In this document: positions 32,250 to 41,009 of the stretch, piece by piece
Numbering within the stretch: position 1 is the first letter of the stretch
How the letters are laid out: every line of letters starts with the position of its first letter
Assembly: GCF_026262505.1 (NCBI RefSeq)
Contig: NC_067207.1
Location: 21,420,082 to 21,484,081, forward strand
DNA length: 64,000 nucleotides
Reading direction: 5' to 3'
Source of the DNA: Trichomonas vaginalis G3
Taxonomy: Eukaryota; Parabasalia; Trichomonadida; Trichomonadidae
Notes under the pieces: model-generated
The model's database searches: none
What the model was told of the DNA's origin: nothing
The model's input: the letters and a program-made list of their open reading frames with translations, nothing else
Position numbers and translations under genes: made by a program

Positions 32250-33068
32250 ATGAATTTTACAAAACCACCGTTACCCTTCTTTGGAAATAAGAGTAGATGT
32301 AAAGATATTCTATTGAGAGAACTTAAGAAACTACCGAATGGTCTAACATTTGTAGATTTGTTCGGTGGAAGTTTCTATATATCCCATTTGTGCCATACCG
32401 TATTCCCAGACTCAAAGATTATATGCAATGACTTCGACAACTATATGAACCGTCTCAAACATATACCAGACACAAACAAAATATTGAGTGAGTTAAAAGA
32501 AAAGATACCTATAGGTAAGATGGAACGTATACCATTAGATAAGAAAAATATTGTCAGAGAGGTTTTGAAAAAAGTAGAATATATAGACTGGGATAGTATA
32601 TCTGCTAGACTATTATATAGTGGTTCTATAAGAGTTCATGACATTGAAACACTTATGTCAAACGTTTTATATCTTAACTATACAAAGGTTTTCAAAGAGG
32701 ACATAGAAAAATATATTGAGGGTATAGAGTTTGTGAGATGTCATTGGACAGAGTTGTATGAAAAATTTAAAGACAAGGAAAATGTTTTCTTTATAGTGGA
32801 CCCGCCGTTCTATAACACATGCGATTTTCAATACCAAGTAGACTGGACTTTGAGAGACTCTTTAGAAACTTTAGACGTTTTACATAACCATCCATGCTTT
32901 TACTTTACATCCGATAAAAGTGGTTTGGAAACCGTTATGAGATGGTTAGAAGACATACATGACTATGAGTTTAGATATGACAAGATAGAATATGAGAGAG
33001 GTCCTATAAACCGGAGAAAGTGTCATAACAAAGAAATTTTATTGGTAACTAAATGTGGTTTGAAATAG
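32250..33068 (+). CDS. D12-class (Dam-like) DNA adenine N6-methyltransferase, 272 aa
   Basis: The motifs of the Dam/D12 class are in order: LPFFGNKSR (residues 8-16, AdoMet-binding FxGxK), VDLFGGS (35-41), NDF (60-62, acidic ribose-binding position) and the catalytic DPPFYNT (184-190), where most members have DPPY. The 272-aa length is normal for the family. It is the first plus-strand gene of element B and overlaps the next small gene by 16 bp. It would methylate adenines in a short DNA site, possibly to mark or protect element DNA or influence host chromatin; adenine methylation is reported in Trichomonas. The target site cannot be predicted. Start follows TTATTATATATATAAAATG. Confidence 0.85.
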   Translation: MNFTKPPLPFFGNKSRCKDILLRELKKLPNGLTFVDLFGGSFYISHLCHTVFPDSKIICNDFDNYMNRLKHIPDTNKILSELKEKIPIGKMERIPLDKKNIVREVLKKVEYIDWDSISARLLYSGSIRVHDIETLMSNVLYLNYTKVFKEDIEKYIEGIEFVRCHWTELYEKFKDKENVFFIVDPPFYNTCDFQYQVDWTLRDSLETLDVLHNHPCFYFTSDKSGLETVMRWLEDIHDYEFRYDKIEYERGPINRRKCHNKEILLVTKCGLK

Positions 33069-33184
33069 GACTACTTGTTTTAGGTTTTTTCCATTGTGTC
33101 ATCTATTTCTTTGACGTGGCAGAAAAGTACAGAGAATATGAAGATGAACCGATGCCTGCAAATGTTCAGTATATGTACTCGTAA
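33053..33184 (+). CDS. Single-pass membrane microprotein, 43 aa
   Basis: The frame starts inside the end of the methyltransferase gene (ATG at 33053, different frame): MWFEIGLLVLGFFHCVIYFF is a hydrophobic helix of about 18 residues, followed by an acidic hydrophilic tail (AEKYREYEDEPMP). No separate promoter is visible, so translation from the methyltransferase transcript or an internal start is implied. Could be chance, but the hydrophobic-then-charged layout is protein-like. Confidence 0.4.
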   Translation: MWFEIGLLVLGFFHCVIYFFDVAEKYREYEDEPMPANVQYMYS

Positions 33185-33207
33185 GAGATATTTTTATCTA
33201 ATATTAA

Positions 33208-33570
33208 ATGGACGCACAGAACTTAGCGAATGCACAGCAACCCGGACAACCAAACCCAGAGAATATTCCAAATGAAGTTAGAATACAAACTGCAATGGCA
33301 AACTATGGTCAAGTGCCAACAGATGTACAAATGCAAACTGCCATGTCAAATGACGCTGCGTTAGGTTTGCCACCATGGTATGCAAATATGAGATGGAAAG
33401 AGTTTTATACAAACCCTGAAGTGGGATATAAACAACTCTATGCAGATGACGCGAACACAGGAGTTGACCCAGAGTATGTTTTCTACCAGAGGAGAAATAG
33501 AATGTATGAGCTCCAGTTAAAGAATGCTATGGAACTCAACAGGAAACGTAAGAGACTAGGTGGACATTAG
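33208..33570 (+). CDS. Hypothetical element-B protein, 120 aa
   Basis: It starts after TATTTTTATCTAATATTAAATG. The N-terminal half holds two imperfect copies of a 19-residue repeat (VRIQTAMANYGQ and VQMQTAMSNDAA); the C-terminal half is Tyr/Arg-rich (YVFYQRRNRMYELQLKN) and ends in a basic patch KRKRLGGH. It precedes the 80-aa amphipathic protein by 18 bp. A virion-associated role is likely from the neighbours only. Confidence 0.5.
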   Translation: MDAQNLANAQQPGQPNPENIPNEVRIQTAMANYGQVPTDVQMQTAMSNDAALGLPPWYANMRWKEFYTNPEVGYKQLYADDANTGVDPEYVFYQRRNRMYELQLKNAMELNRKRKRLGGH

Positions 33571-33588
33571 ATTTTTACATATAGTAAA

Positions 33589-33831
33589 ATGGGTTTCTTC
33601 AGTAGTATTGGAAACTTCTTTCGAAATGTTGGAAGAGGTATATGGAATGGAATAAAATCTGTCGGAAGAGGAGTATGGAACGGAGTCAAAAATATTGGTA
33701 AAAGAGTAGGTCAGTTCGTTGGTATTATACCTAAAGACCCTGAACCAGAAGAACAAGCTCCTGTTATACAACAGCCTGAACCTGCACCACAGTCTAGTTG
33801 GCAACCAAATCCAACACCTCAACCGTATTAA
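33589..33831 (+). CDS. Small amphipathic virion-type protein with Pro-rich tail, 80 aa
   Basis: Residues 1-46 are a repeated amphipathic pattern (IGNFFRNVGRGIWNGIKSVG, then GRGVWNGVKNIGKRVG) with cationic and aromatic faces. Residues 50-80 are Pro/Gln/Glu-rich and disordered. It shares the design of the element-A proteins at 10567 and 10828. A capsid-interior, membrane-disrupting role like adenovirus pVI is plausible but not proven. Leader TTTTTACATATAGTAAAATG. Confidence 0.5.
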   Translation: MGFFSSIGNFFRNVGRGIWNGIKSVGRGVWNGVKNIGKRVGQFVGIIPKDPEPEEQAPVIQQPEPAPQSSWQPNPTPQPY

Positions 33832-33835
33832 AAAA

Positions 33836-34684
33836 TTATATTTTTACCGTTCGATAGTAGTTGTATATGAAACTAAGTTCTAAGTAAAACGCATGGTATA
33901 ATGGAACTATTCTCTTTCTTCCATCTGTAGTAAACCATACTTGAAAATCTGAAATACTTCCACTCGGTGGTTCATATAGCTTTGTAGGTTTTTCGTAAAA
34001 GTCATTTGCCAAGCATAAAAAAGAGTTTTGTGCACCAGAAAATGAAGCATGAACTATAATAGCATCTGAGTCGAAAACATTTTCATATGTTCCATTAGGG
34101 TTTTCGACTTCATAAAAGTCCGGGTGTACTGGATATTCTGCAGGCTGATTTAACATCCTCAAAAATCTATACCATGCCAAGTTGTTATATTTTGTAGAAA
34201 TATAAACGTTTTCTCCAAGGTCTTCTATTCTATCGATTTTAACAGTTGCATTTTTCCTGTCATATATAATATCGAGATGGTACTCTCCTTCGTCAATGTT
34301 ATACTGCTTTGCATATTCGAGATAGATATCGTTTATTTTTTCTTGAAAAGCTTGAAGAGTTGTTTCTAAGTTTACAAGCAAACTAACTTGTAAAAGTTTT
34401 CCCTGTTCAAATTTCTCATACGTACGTTTTTCTTTGTTATAGTATCGAACTACAAAACCGACCGTAAATGGGAAACCATGTATGGCTTCTGAAATGAACT
34501 TCATTCTACGAAAGCCAATAGCTTTTGTGACGGATGGGTCTCTTAGCCATCTTAACGGGTAGTCAAAACGATAGCCTTCATGCTTTACGGTCTCTGTCTC
34601 AAACTTTTGACCGACATTCGTAAAAAGTTCATCTAATGGTTTAGTTGTAGCAACTCTAGAAGTTTCCTTTTCTATTGGAAGCAT
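33836..34684 (-). CDS. Penton-like jelly-roll protein, 282 aa (element B, intact)
   Basis: The ATG at 34684 follows ATTTTTATTCTAGATAAAATATG. The N-terminal part contains YRFDYPLRWLRDPSVTKAIG, the C-terminal part VHASFSGAQNSFLCLANDFY, FQVWFTTDGRKRI and FYLELSFIYNYY, a strand-turn-strand ending seen in single jelly-roll penton proteins. A full-length paralogue with a frameshift lies at 41632-42491. Convergent with the 80-aa gene and divergent from the fibre gene, 18 bp from its ATG. Predicted vertex protein carrying the fibre; assigned by pattern and context. Confidence 0.5.
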   Translation of the reverse strand: MLPIEKETSRVATTKPLDELFTNVGQKFETETVKHEGYRFDYPLRWLRDPSVTKAIGFRRMKFISEAIHGFPFTVGFVVRYYNKEKRTYEKFEQGKLLQVSLLVNLETTLQAFQEKINDIYLEYAKQYNIDEGEYHLDIIYDRKNATVKIDRIEDLGENVYISTKYNNLAWYRFLRMLNQPAEYPVHPDFYEVENPNGTYENVFDSDAIIVHASFSGAQNSFLCLANDFYEKPTKLYEPPSGSISDFQVWFTTDGRKRIVPLYHAFYLELSFIYNYYRTVKI

Positions 34685-34702
34685 ATTTTATCTAGAATAA
34701 AA

Positions 34703-36007
34703 ATGTCAAATGAAACAGCGTCTATGAGAGAAATACAACACAACCGACAACTCATTATACAAGCTCTAAATAAGAACACAACAAACTTTTCAAACTATTC
34801 TAAGATATCTGAGTCATTGAAAGAAGGAAGCTTAAAACTGACATTAAACCCAATGACAGATGAGTTTCTGTTTCAAGACAACAAGAACCATACTGTTTGT
34901 ATAAATCCAACAAAAGGAACCTTAAACGAGAAACCTATAAAAGAACTTCTTTTGAAAGCAGATGTTGACAACAAAGCTGACAAAGAGTATGTCATTGAAA
35001 AAGTTCAAGAAGAACATGACAGAGCAGATGCAACATATGCAACGAAAGAGGATGTTGAAATGAAAGCAGATAAAACATATGTTGACGATGAGTTAGCATG
35101 TGTGGCTAGTGCGTTAGTGAAGAAGGCAGATAAGGAATATGTGGATGAAAAAGACAATGAAATTAAAGAAAGGGTTGAATGGTATAATGAACGGACAACA
35201 AAGATTTTAAAAACTAAAGCTGATACAGGATGGGTTTCAGGATGTTTAGACCTTAAAGCCGACAAGAACCATACACATACCATTGCAAATATTACAAACT
35301 TACAAGAAACATTAGAGACAAAAGCAAATAAGACTCATACACATTCTATATCTGATATTACAAACTTACAAGAAACCTTAAACACTAAAGCAAATAAGAC
35401 TCATACACATACAAGTTTTACAACTTTTACAGCAGATGATATTACACTAAACACAACCTTGCCAAGTAAAGGTCCAACAATACCACCGGCAACAAGTCTT
35501 GTAGATACTTTGATATCTAATGACAATAGTATTATACATCTAAGACAGGAACTCAATGTGCTTAAACAAATTTTGCCGAATCTTATTTACCCGGTTGGTT
35601 CTATTTATACGTCAATGAACTCTACCAGACCAGAAGTAGTACTTGGTTTTGGAACTTGGACTCAAATAGTCGACAGGTTTTTGTATTGTGCAAACTCTTC
35701 AAAGGAAACAGGTGGAAGTAAAACGATTTCGGGTGCAAATTTACCTGCACACAGTCACTACGTAAGTTTAACTACATCTCGAGAAGGTGGGCATAAGCAT
35801 AGATATTGGGATTGGACAGGAATGACAAAAGGTAAAGGATATGATGTTAAAGACAACGTTCAGTTTGCTATAAATTGTTACTTGGATAACACTGAGGTAG
35901 GAGGAGACCATACACATTTCGTTTCAGGGTATACGCAAACAACGGGACAAAGTAAAGACTACATGCCACCTTACATGACAGTTTACGCATGGTATAGAAA
36001 TGCTTAG
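34703..36007 (+). CDS. Phage tail-fibre-like receptor-binding fibre, 434 aa (element B)
   Basis: The N-terminal ~100 residues probably anchor to the capsid and differ from element A. The stalk has ADKTYVDDE and KADKEYVDEKDNE repeats, then two HTHxISDITNLQE repeats of the kind found in phage tail fibres, with HTH/THTH metal-binding candidates. The C-terminal ~145 residues are the same tip as in 16460-18073: YPVGSIYTS, FGTWTQIVDRFLYC, NLPAHSHYVSL, HKH, HTHF, MPPYMTVYAWYR. DNA identity with element A is near-complete in the stalk repeat and tip although the elements differ elsewhere. Its end overlaps the integrase gene end (convergent). Confidence 0.8.
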   Translation: MSNETASMREIQHNRQLIIQALNKNTTNFSNYSKISESLKEGSLKLTLNPMTDEFLFQDNKNHTVCINPTKGTLNEKPIKELLLKADVDNKADKEYVIEKVQEEHDRADATYATKEDVEMKADKTYVDDELACVASALVKKADKEYVDEKDNEIKERVEWYNERTTKILKTKADTGWVSGCLDLKADKNHTHTIANITNLQETLETKANKTHTHSISDITNLQETLNTKANKTHTHTSFTTFTADDITLNTTLPSKGPTIPPATSLVDTLISNDNSIIHLRQELNVLKQILPNLIYPVGSIYTSMNSTRPEVVLGFGTWTQIVDRFLYCANSSKETGGSKTISGANLPAHSHYVSLTTSREGGHKHRYWDWTGMTKGKGYDVKDNVQFAINCYLDNTEVGGDHTHFVSGYTQTTGQSKDYMPPYMTVYAWYRNA

Positions 36008-36962
36008 TCGTCATTTTCAACTTCTTTAGCATATTCGTCAGGAGTTGTCTTATATTTGTTAGGAACTGTCTTTGAAAGTATACCACCTTGAACTTTGACA
36101 AGTTTGAAACGAGGTCTGACAATAGTAGTTTTATCTTCTGCTTGCAGTCTGTACATTTTGCCATGTTTGCCTAAAACTTCATAATATTCTCTTGTATACT
36201 TTCTTCTATTTTTACGAACACGAATGTGAGTACCTGTCGGGTTCCCATTGTTGTCATAGTCAATAGTATTTTCATATGGGTCGCGTTTAGGTATTTCTAT
36301 TTTTACTTTGTCACCTTTCTGAAGTTTGAAGCCCGGCATTCTTTCTTGTTTGTCTCTTTTGACTAAATTATTAAATATATAGTCTTTCTCTAAGTCAGGG
36401 TTGTTTTTCATTTCTTCGGGGAGTGGTTTCCCAAACCTTTTTGTTTACGGCTATTGTAAATATTTAAAACTTGTCTCATCTTTGCCATGGAGAAATGTCT
36501 GTACTTGTCGTCATATGACATTTCATTTGCTTCACCACCTTGTGGTTGGTTTAAGTCTCTTAACATTTTTATACAACCGTCAATGACACCAAGAGCAGAA
36601 TGGTTTTGGTCGACAATGAAATATTGGTTTACATTTTTTGAACGCAGATAGTTTTTAATATCGTCTGATTTGAAAGAACTTTCACAGTCAGATGTCAGTT
36701 TTGTTGGATGGTATTTGTCAACGAATATTGTCAAAGCAGTTTTCACATCTAAAATATTTTTGGACCATAATGGTATGGCTTCACAGTATCTTGTGTTTTG
36801 ACCGACAAATATTAGCCAGTATGGTGGTCCATCTGTTCTAACTCTCGGAATGTTTTCCAAGATATCCATAAACCAAGCATTTGGTGTTGAACTAAAGATT
36901 TTTACCATGAGTGCTTTCTTTGTCGCTTTAGAAACATAGGGGTCCTTGTTTGAATTCGTCAT
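36004..36962 (-). pseudogene. Maverick integrase, element B (one frameshift)
   Basis: Segment 36408-36962 (184 aa) holds the catalytic core: WFMDILENIP (D33), KLTSDCESSFKS (D92) and HSALGVIDGCIKMLRD (D128), 35 residues between the last two acids. Segment 36004-36411 (135 aa) is the C-terminal SH3/chromo-like domain (QKGDKVKIEIPKRD, REYYEVLGKHGKMYRL). They meet as an ATGA overlap, and the expected HSP-E-E-M junction appears if one base is missing, so I read this as a single gene with a deletion near 36418. It lacks a visible N-terminal HHCC zinc finger. The third acid is Asp, as in element A. Confidence 0.75.
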
Positions 36963-36978
36963 TTTTAACCCATAAGAA

Positions 36979-37380
36979 ATGGGTTTATTTGGCGCGTTAG
37001 CAGGAGTTGCATCCAGATTTTTGCCCGCAGTGGGAACAATAGCCAGAGGTGTATTTGGAGTTGGAAGGAAGATTTTGAGTACATTAGGTATACTTAAAGA
37101 GAAAGCACAACCTATTATACAAACTGTACAGAAAGGTTGGGATGTAGCACGAGATGCAGCAAATCTTATTCCAAATCCTGAAACAAGAGGAAAAGTTCAA
37201 GGATGGATGGACAATGTAGGAAGACAAGCAGGAAACTACTATAACAAAGCAAATGACTACTATAACCAAGCAGGACACTATATGGACCAAGGTGAAAGAT
37301 TCTTTAACAGAGGATATAACCATGCACAACAGTGGGTAAACAATAACCAACCTCAACCACCCCAAACGTGGGGAATGTAA
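36979..37380 (+). CDS. Amphipathic/hydrophobic virion-type protein, 133 aa
   Basis: Residues 1-40 are Gly/Ala/Leu-rich and amphipathic (MGLFGALAGVASRFLPAVG), residues 45-85 helical, and residues 86-125 carry Tyr/Asn/Gln repeats (NYYNKANDYYNQAGHYMDQG) ending in a Pro-rich tail. It starts 16 bp from the divergent integrase ATG. The overall layout is like minor capsid-interior proteins of adeno-like viruses. Function inferred from composition and context only. Confidence 0.45.
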   Translation: MGLFGALAGVASRFLPAVGTIARGVFGVGRKILSTLGILKEKAQPIIQTVQKGWDVARDAANLIPNPETRGKVQGWMDNVGRQAGNYYNKANDYYNQAGHYMDQGERFFNRGYNHAQQWVNNNQPQPPQTWGM

Positions 37381-37399
37381 AATTTTTTACTGAGATGAA
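37381..37399 (+). promoter_or_regulatory. Duplicated 19-base leader AATTTTTTACTGAGATGAA
   Basis: The same bases precede the ATG at 37400 and the ATG at 37572 (copy at 37553-37571). Conservation of the block up to the start codon at two consecutive genes is good evidence for a promoter and leader unit. Confidence 0.5.
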
Positions 37400-37552
37400 A
37401 TGAACAATACAGCATTGAGACAAATGGGTTCAAGATGGATTTGTCGACTTCCAGCAGTTACACAACGTGTTTGTCAAGTTCTTCCTATACCTCAGGAAGT
37501 TTTAGACCGACTTAAAAAACAACAACAACCAGTTGAAAACAAACCAAACTAA
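37400..37552 (+). CDS. Hypothetical element-B microprotein, 50 aa
   Basis: It begins MNNTALRQMGSRWICRLPAV, with a possible amphipathic helix and a Gln/Lys-rich tail. It shares its leader with the following gene. No family recognised. Confidence 0.45.
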   Translation: MNNTALRQMGSRWICRLPAVTQRVCQVLPIPQEVLDRLKKQQQPVENKPN

Positions 37553-37571
37553 AATTTTTTACTGAGATGAA

Positions 37572-38156
37572 ATGACCGAAGAAGTTGAAACGGTAGATTT
37601 GACACCACAAACAAAAAGTTCAGAACCATTGTCAAAACCTGTCAAAGAACTTACAGATGAAGAGAAAAATTCAATAATAGAAAGTGCCAGGTCTGGAAAT
37701 ACAAACCCTAACTACAAAGTCACTTTTCATAAAAATGGAACGGCAAGTATCTCAAAAAAGAAACAGACTCTCACAAATAAAATATTGAAGTCTGTGGGAG
37801 CTTTCGAGACAACAGATGGGAAAGTATACTTCACTGACCAACAGTTCATTATAGAACATCTCATTGACTTAGAGTCGAAATATTCTAAACTTTACAACAA
37901 ACACAAAAAGTTGAAAGGAAAACAAAAACAAATGGCATATGATATTTATGAAGATGTTGACGACACAACTGTTCCTGCAAGTGAGGTAAAGTCAGCAGAA
38001 CCGAAAAGTGACGAAAAACCAATAGAAGAAGAGAAACCAAAAACTGAAGATAAACCAAAACCAAAGTTTAGTTTGGAAACTAAACCAAGTCAACCTTCAT
38101 TAGCTGGTATGGGTTGGCGTCAAAGACTTATGGTAGTGGGTGGTTATGTTAAGTAA
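37572..38156 (+). CDS. Hypothetical element-B protein, 194 aa
   Basis: An acidic N-terminus, a central globular part (NPNYKVTFHKNGTASISKKK; VYFTDQQFIIEHLIDLESKY coiled coil) and a Lys/Pro/Glu-rich disordered stretch (VKSAEPKSDEKPIEEEKPK) leading to a hydrophobic end (GMGWRQRLMVVGGYVK). No catalytic motif. Could be a scaffold or core protein; not recognised. Confidence 0.5.
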   Translation: MTEEVETVDLTPQTKSSEPLSKPVKELTDEEKNSIIESARSGNTNPNYKVTFHKNGTASISKKKQTLTNKILKSVGAFETTDGKVYFTDQQFIIEHLIDLESKYSKLYNKHKKLKGKQKQMAYDIYEDVDDTTVPASEVKSAEPKSDEKPIEEEKPKTEDKPKPKFSLETKPSQPSLAGMGWRQRLMVVGGYVK

Positions 38157-38187
38157 AGAGAAAAAATATTTTTTTATTTTATTTGAA

Positions 38188-38772
38188 ATGTACGCTGAGT
38201 TTGTTGGAGAAGACCGTTGGGAAACTTGTTTGTTAGATGAGAAATATGAAATTCACTGTTGTGAGTCATTTGAAGTCAGAAAAAAGGAGACAAAAAGAGT
38301 TTTAAGCGAATGGGAGCGAAATGACGGATATACTACTATGAAGATGAGTGGAAAAAACTATCCTAAACATGTTGTCATTGCAACTCATTTTATACCGAAC
38401 CCTAACAATTTACCTTTTGTAGACCATATAAACCATATAAGAAACGACAATAGACTTGAAAACTTGCGTTGGGTCACTCGTTCTGAAAACAATAAGAACA
38501 AAAGCAAAATTGGAGATCTTGTATTCGAATTTGTCGACGAACTAGAAGATGAAACAATTGAAATTACAGACTATGGTAAGCATACGTTTGAGTTTTACTA
38601 CTATAGCGAAGAACAAGACTCTTTCTACTTTTATACCGGCGTAAACTATAGGAAATTACAAGTATATTTTACTAAGGCAGGCTATGCTTATGTAAACGCT
38701 AGAGATACAGATGGAAAATGCGTTCATATACGTCTTAACAAATTCAAGAAGCTATATGGCATACCATTTTAA
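38188..38772 (+). CDS. HNH homing-type endonuclease, copy 1, 194 aa
   Basis: I start at the ATG at 38188 (MYAEFVGEDRW) because the second copy begins there and the leader TTTTTTTATTTTATTTGAAATG precedes it. The N-terminal part resembles a NUMOD4 segment. The HNH_3 core is HVVIATHFIPNPNN, FVDHINHIRNDNRLENLRW and VTRSENNKNKS (VDHIN at 78-82). The C-terminal ~80 residues form a second domain (ETIEITDYGKHTFEF to LNKFKKLYG) that recurs alone at 44335-44658. It cuts DNA to drive its own copying; the target is unknown. It lies directly upstream of polymerase B; the twin lies directly downstream. Confidence 0.85.
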   Translation: MYAEFVGEDRWETCLLDEKYEIHCCESFEVRKKETKRVLSEWERNDGYTTMKMSGKNYPKHVVIATHFIPNPNNLPFVDHINHIRNDNRLENLRWVTRSENNKNKSKIGDLVFEFVDELEDETIEITDYGKHTFEFYYYSEEQDSFYFYTGVNYRKLQVYFTKAGYAYVNARDTDGKCVHIRLNKFKKLYGIPF

Positions 38773-38800
38773 AACAGTATATTTTTTTATTTTTATAAAA

Positions 38801-40936
38801 ATGCCCCCATATAGAATGGACAGAAAGTCTGCTAGAATAAAAGCAGAGTTAGAAAGATATGGCTGGAGAGTTTCGAAGAATTTTAAATATAGGAAGGGAA
38901 GACCCATAAAAGTCTATGACAAACTGGCTGGTCTTCGCTATGAAATGGACTTAGAAACAGCACGCGCCAATTATCCAAACAGACTAGAGAGGTTAGAAGA
39001 AGAGCGTCTTATGGACATGCCTTTCGATGTTACTGAACCTCAAGTTGAAGGACACGACGGCTTTGCCAGATTCTATTGGAAACATGACGAACAATTGCAT
39101 CCTTTGAGAAGGAAAAAAGGAAAAGGTGAAGACGCACATGCTCCCATGGAAAGAACAAGATATGCATATGAGAAGTACCGTGAAGTTAGAAGTAAAATTA
39201 TATCTGGTCGAACCTTTACAGTAAACTTTGACAAAGGAAAGAACAAAGAAGGCTTCATGGGAGTACTTGCTGCAATTCAAGACGGAAATAAGAAAGGACA
39301 CAATCTCAGACTAACCGTAACAGATTTAGATGGTCGCATTTACTATGCACATGGCAATGTCACAACAGCCGCACAACTTCTTGACGCTTTCAAGACTACA
39401 AAGAGAGAACAAATGTTTGACTCCGACTCAGATATTTTGAATGCAATTGAAGGAATTGCAAGCGTGAAGTTCGAATGGTACCAACCTAACCCTCAAGCAG
39501 TCAGACAACATGCTGGATACTTCCCGTTCATAAACAAGTCTGACATTGACTTGACAAGGTATGGAATTTACAATTCAATTGAAACAATTGTCAACGAACC
39601 TTGCATTCTTACATGTCTCAGGAACTCTGGTCTTGTTACAGATGAGAAGATGAAGTATCTTGAGTCATGTGTGAAGACAAGGTACATGCTCAGAGGTCAA
39701 TTGACAAAAATTGCACCGTTGGCAAATGTCAATATCCGAGTCAACATTCCGACTGAGAAAGGTTTTTCACATGACGACTATGTTGTTGACAAAGACTTAC
39801 CATGGTTGAAGATTGTAATTGTCCACAACCACTTCATGTTGAACGAAAGTCTTACAAACCCATTGTTCGGAAAAGGTAAGTGCAACATTGTCAGAGCTGT
39901 TAACATTCTTTTCGAGAAAGGTTTGTTGGAACCAATTCCAGATGACAAGCTGACAGAAACTTTTGTACCAAAAGACGAAACAAACTTTTCATTGTTAGCA
40001 AGACCAAAAGTTTTCCAGACAAAGTTCTAGCACAAAAGAAGTACACAGTTCCACAAGGAGTTGGATTGTTCGGATACCAACCTGAACCAGAAGAACTTCC
40101 AATGAGGTTGCAAGAACTTCAAGATGCTATAAACAAACTTCCATTGAGACATCCAATCGACGTCAAATTGTATTGGAGAGCTTCTGAGTTAGGTCAGAAG
40201 GTTTTATATGAAACAGGTTGCTTTGACGATGTTTATGAGATAACAGGAGAAGTTTCTCAGAAGATAAGAGACTCGCTTGAATTTTCCACAAACTGGACCG
40301 ATTGGATGCGACAAGTTCGACTCAAACGAAAAGATATACTATGTCGACCTTAACGCTGCGTACATGAGGTTTGTCCAATATATTCCGACTGGAATTCCAA
40401 ACGAAGATGGTGAGTTCCCAGGAAGGAACTATACAGTTGGAAAAGTCATACAACAAATGTATGATATTAGGAAAGCTTCAAACCCCAAACTTGCAATGAC
40501 ACTCAAATTGCTTATGAATTCGACATGGGGATATTCCATTAAGAAACCTCAAAAGATGAAGAGTAAACATTATGAGAAGGTCGACAACTTTGTTGAAAGG
40601 TTTTCTCCTTTTGTTTTGAAGTACGAGTTCACTCAAGGTCAAAGTGGCTTAGTAACCACATTAAAACCTATTGTCGAACATTGGTCTTACCCTCAGTTCG
40701 CAAAAGCAGTCCTTGACAACTACAACAAATTCTTCTCAGAGGTCAAATCGAAAGTTGTGGTTTACTATGAGAACATCGATGCACTCATGACGAACGAAGA
40801 AGGCTATAACAAACTCATTGAAATGGGCATGGTCGGTGAAAAGATGGGTCAATTCAAATTGGACAAAATTTTCACCGAAGTTCATGTAATATCGAAAAGG
40901 AAATACTGGGTATACTTGAAGACGGCACAGAAATAA
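38801..40936 (+). pseudogene. DNA polymerase B, element B, divergent and frameshifted
   Basis: The ATG at 38801 follows a T-rich leader. Frames 38801-40030, ~40020-40353 and ~40300-40936 join across single-base lesions. Motif A is YYVDLNAAYMRF, motif B LKLLMNSTWGYSIKKP and motif C region YYENIDALMT. The first metal-binding Asp of motif C is Asn. I find no Exo I DFET motif, and motif A to B is only about 60 residues, so this is a short or eroded member, quite unlike the element-A polymerase. EPCILTCLRNSG at about residue 270 is a conserved N-terminal segment. Predicted to replicate element B if repaired; activity of this copy is doubtful. Confidence 0.7.
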
Positions 40937-41009
40937 AACATTGCATGAAATAAAACATTGCATGAAGTAAAACATTTTTTCAAAAAAATATTTTTTTATT
41001 TTATTTGAA

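Noticed and set aside
34703..36007. Bacterial or phage contamination explaining the tail-fibre gene
   Set aside because: The gene lies inside a Maverick with a T-rich Maverick-type leader, overlaps the integrase end, and has a twin inside a second Maverick.
38140..38187. Upstream ATG extension of the first HNH gene
   Set aside because: The second copy shares sequence only from the ATG at 38188 and its T-rich leader; the extension runs through that leader.
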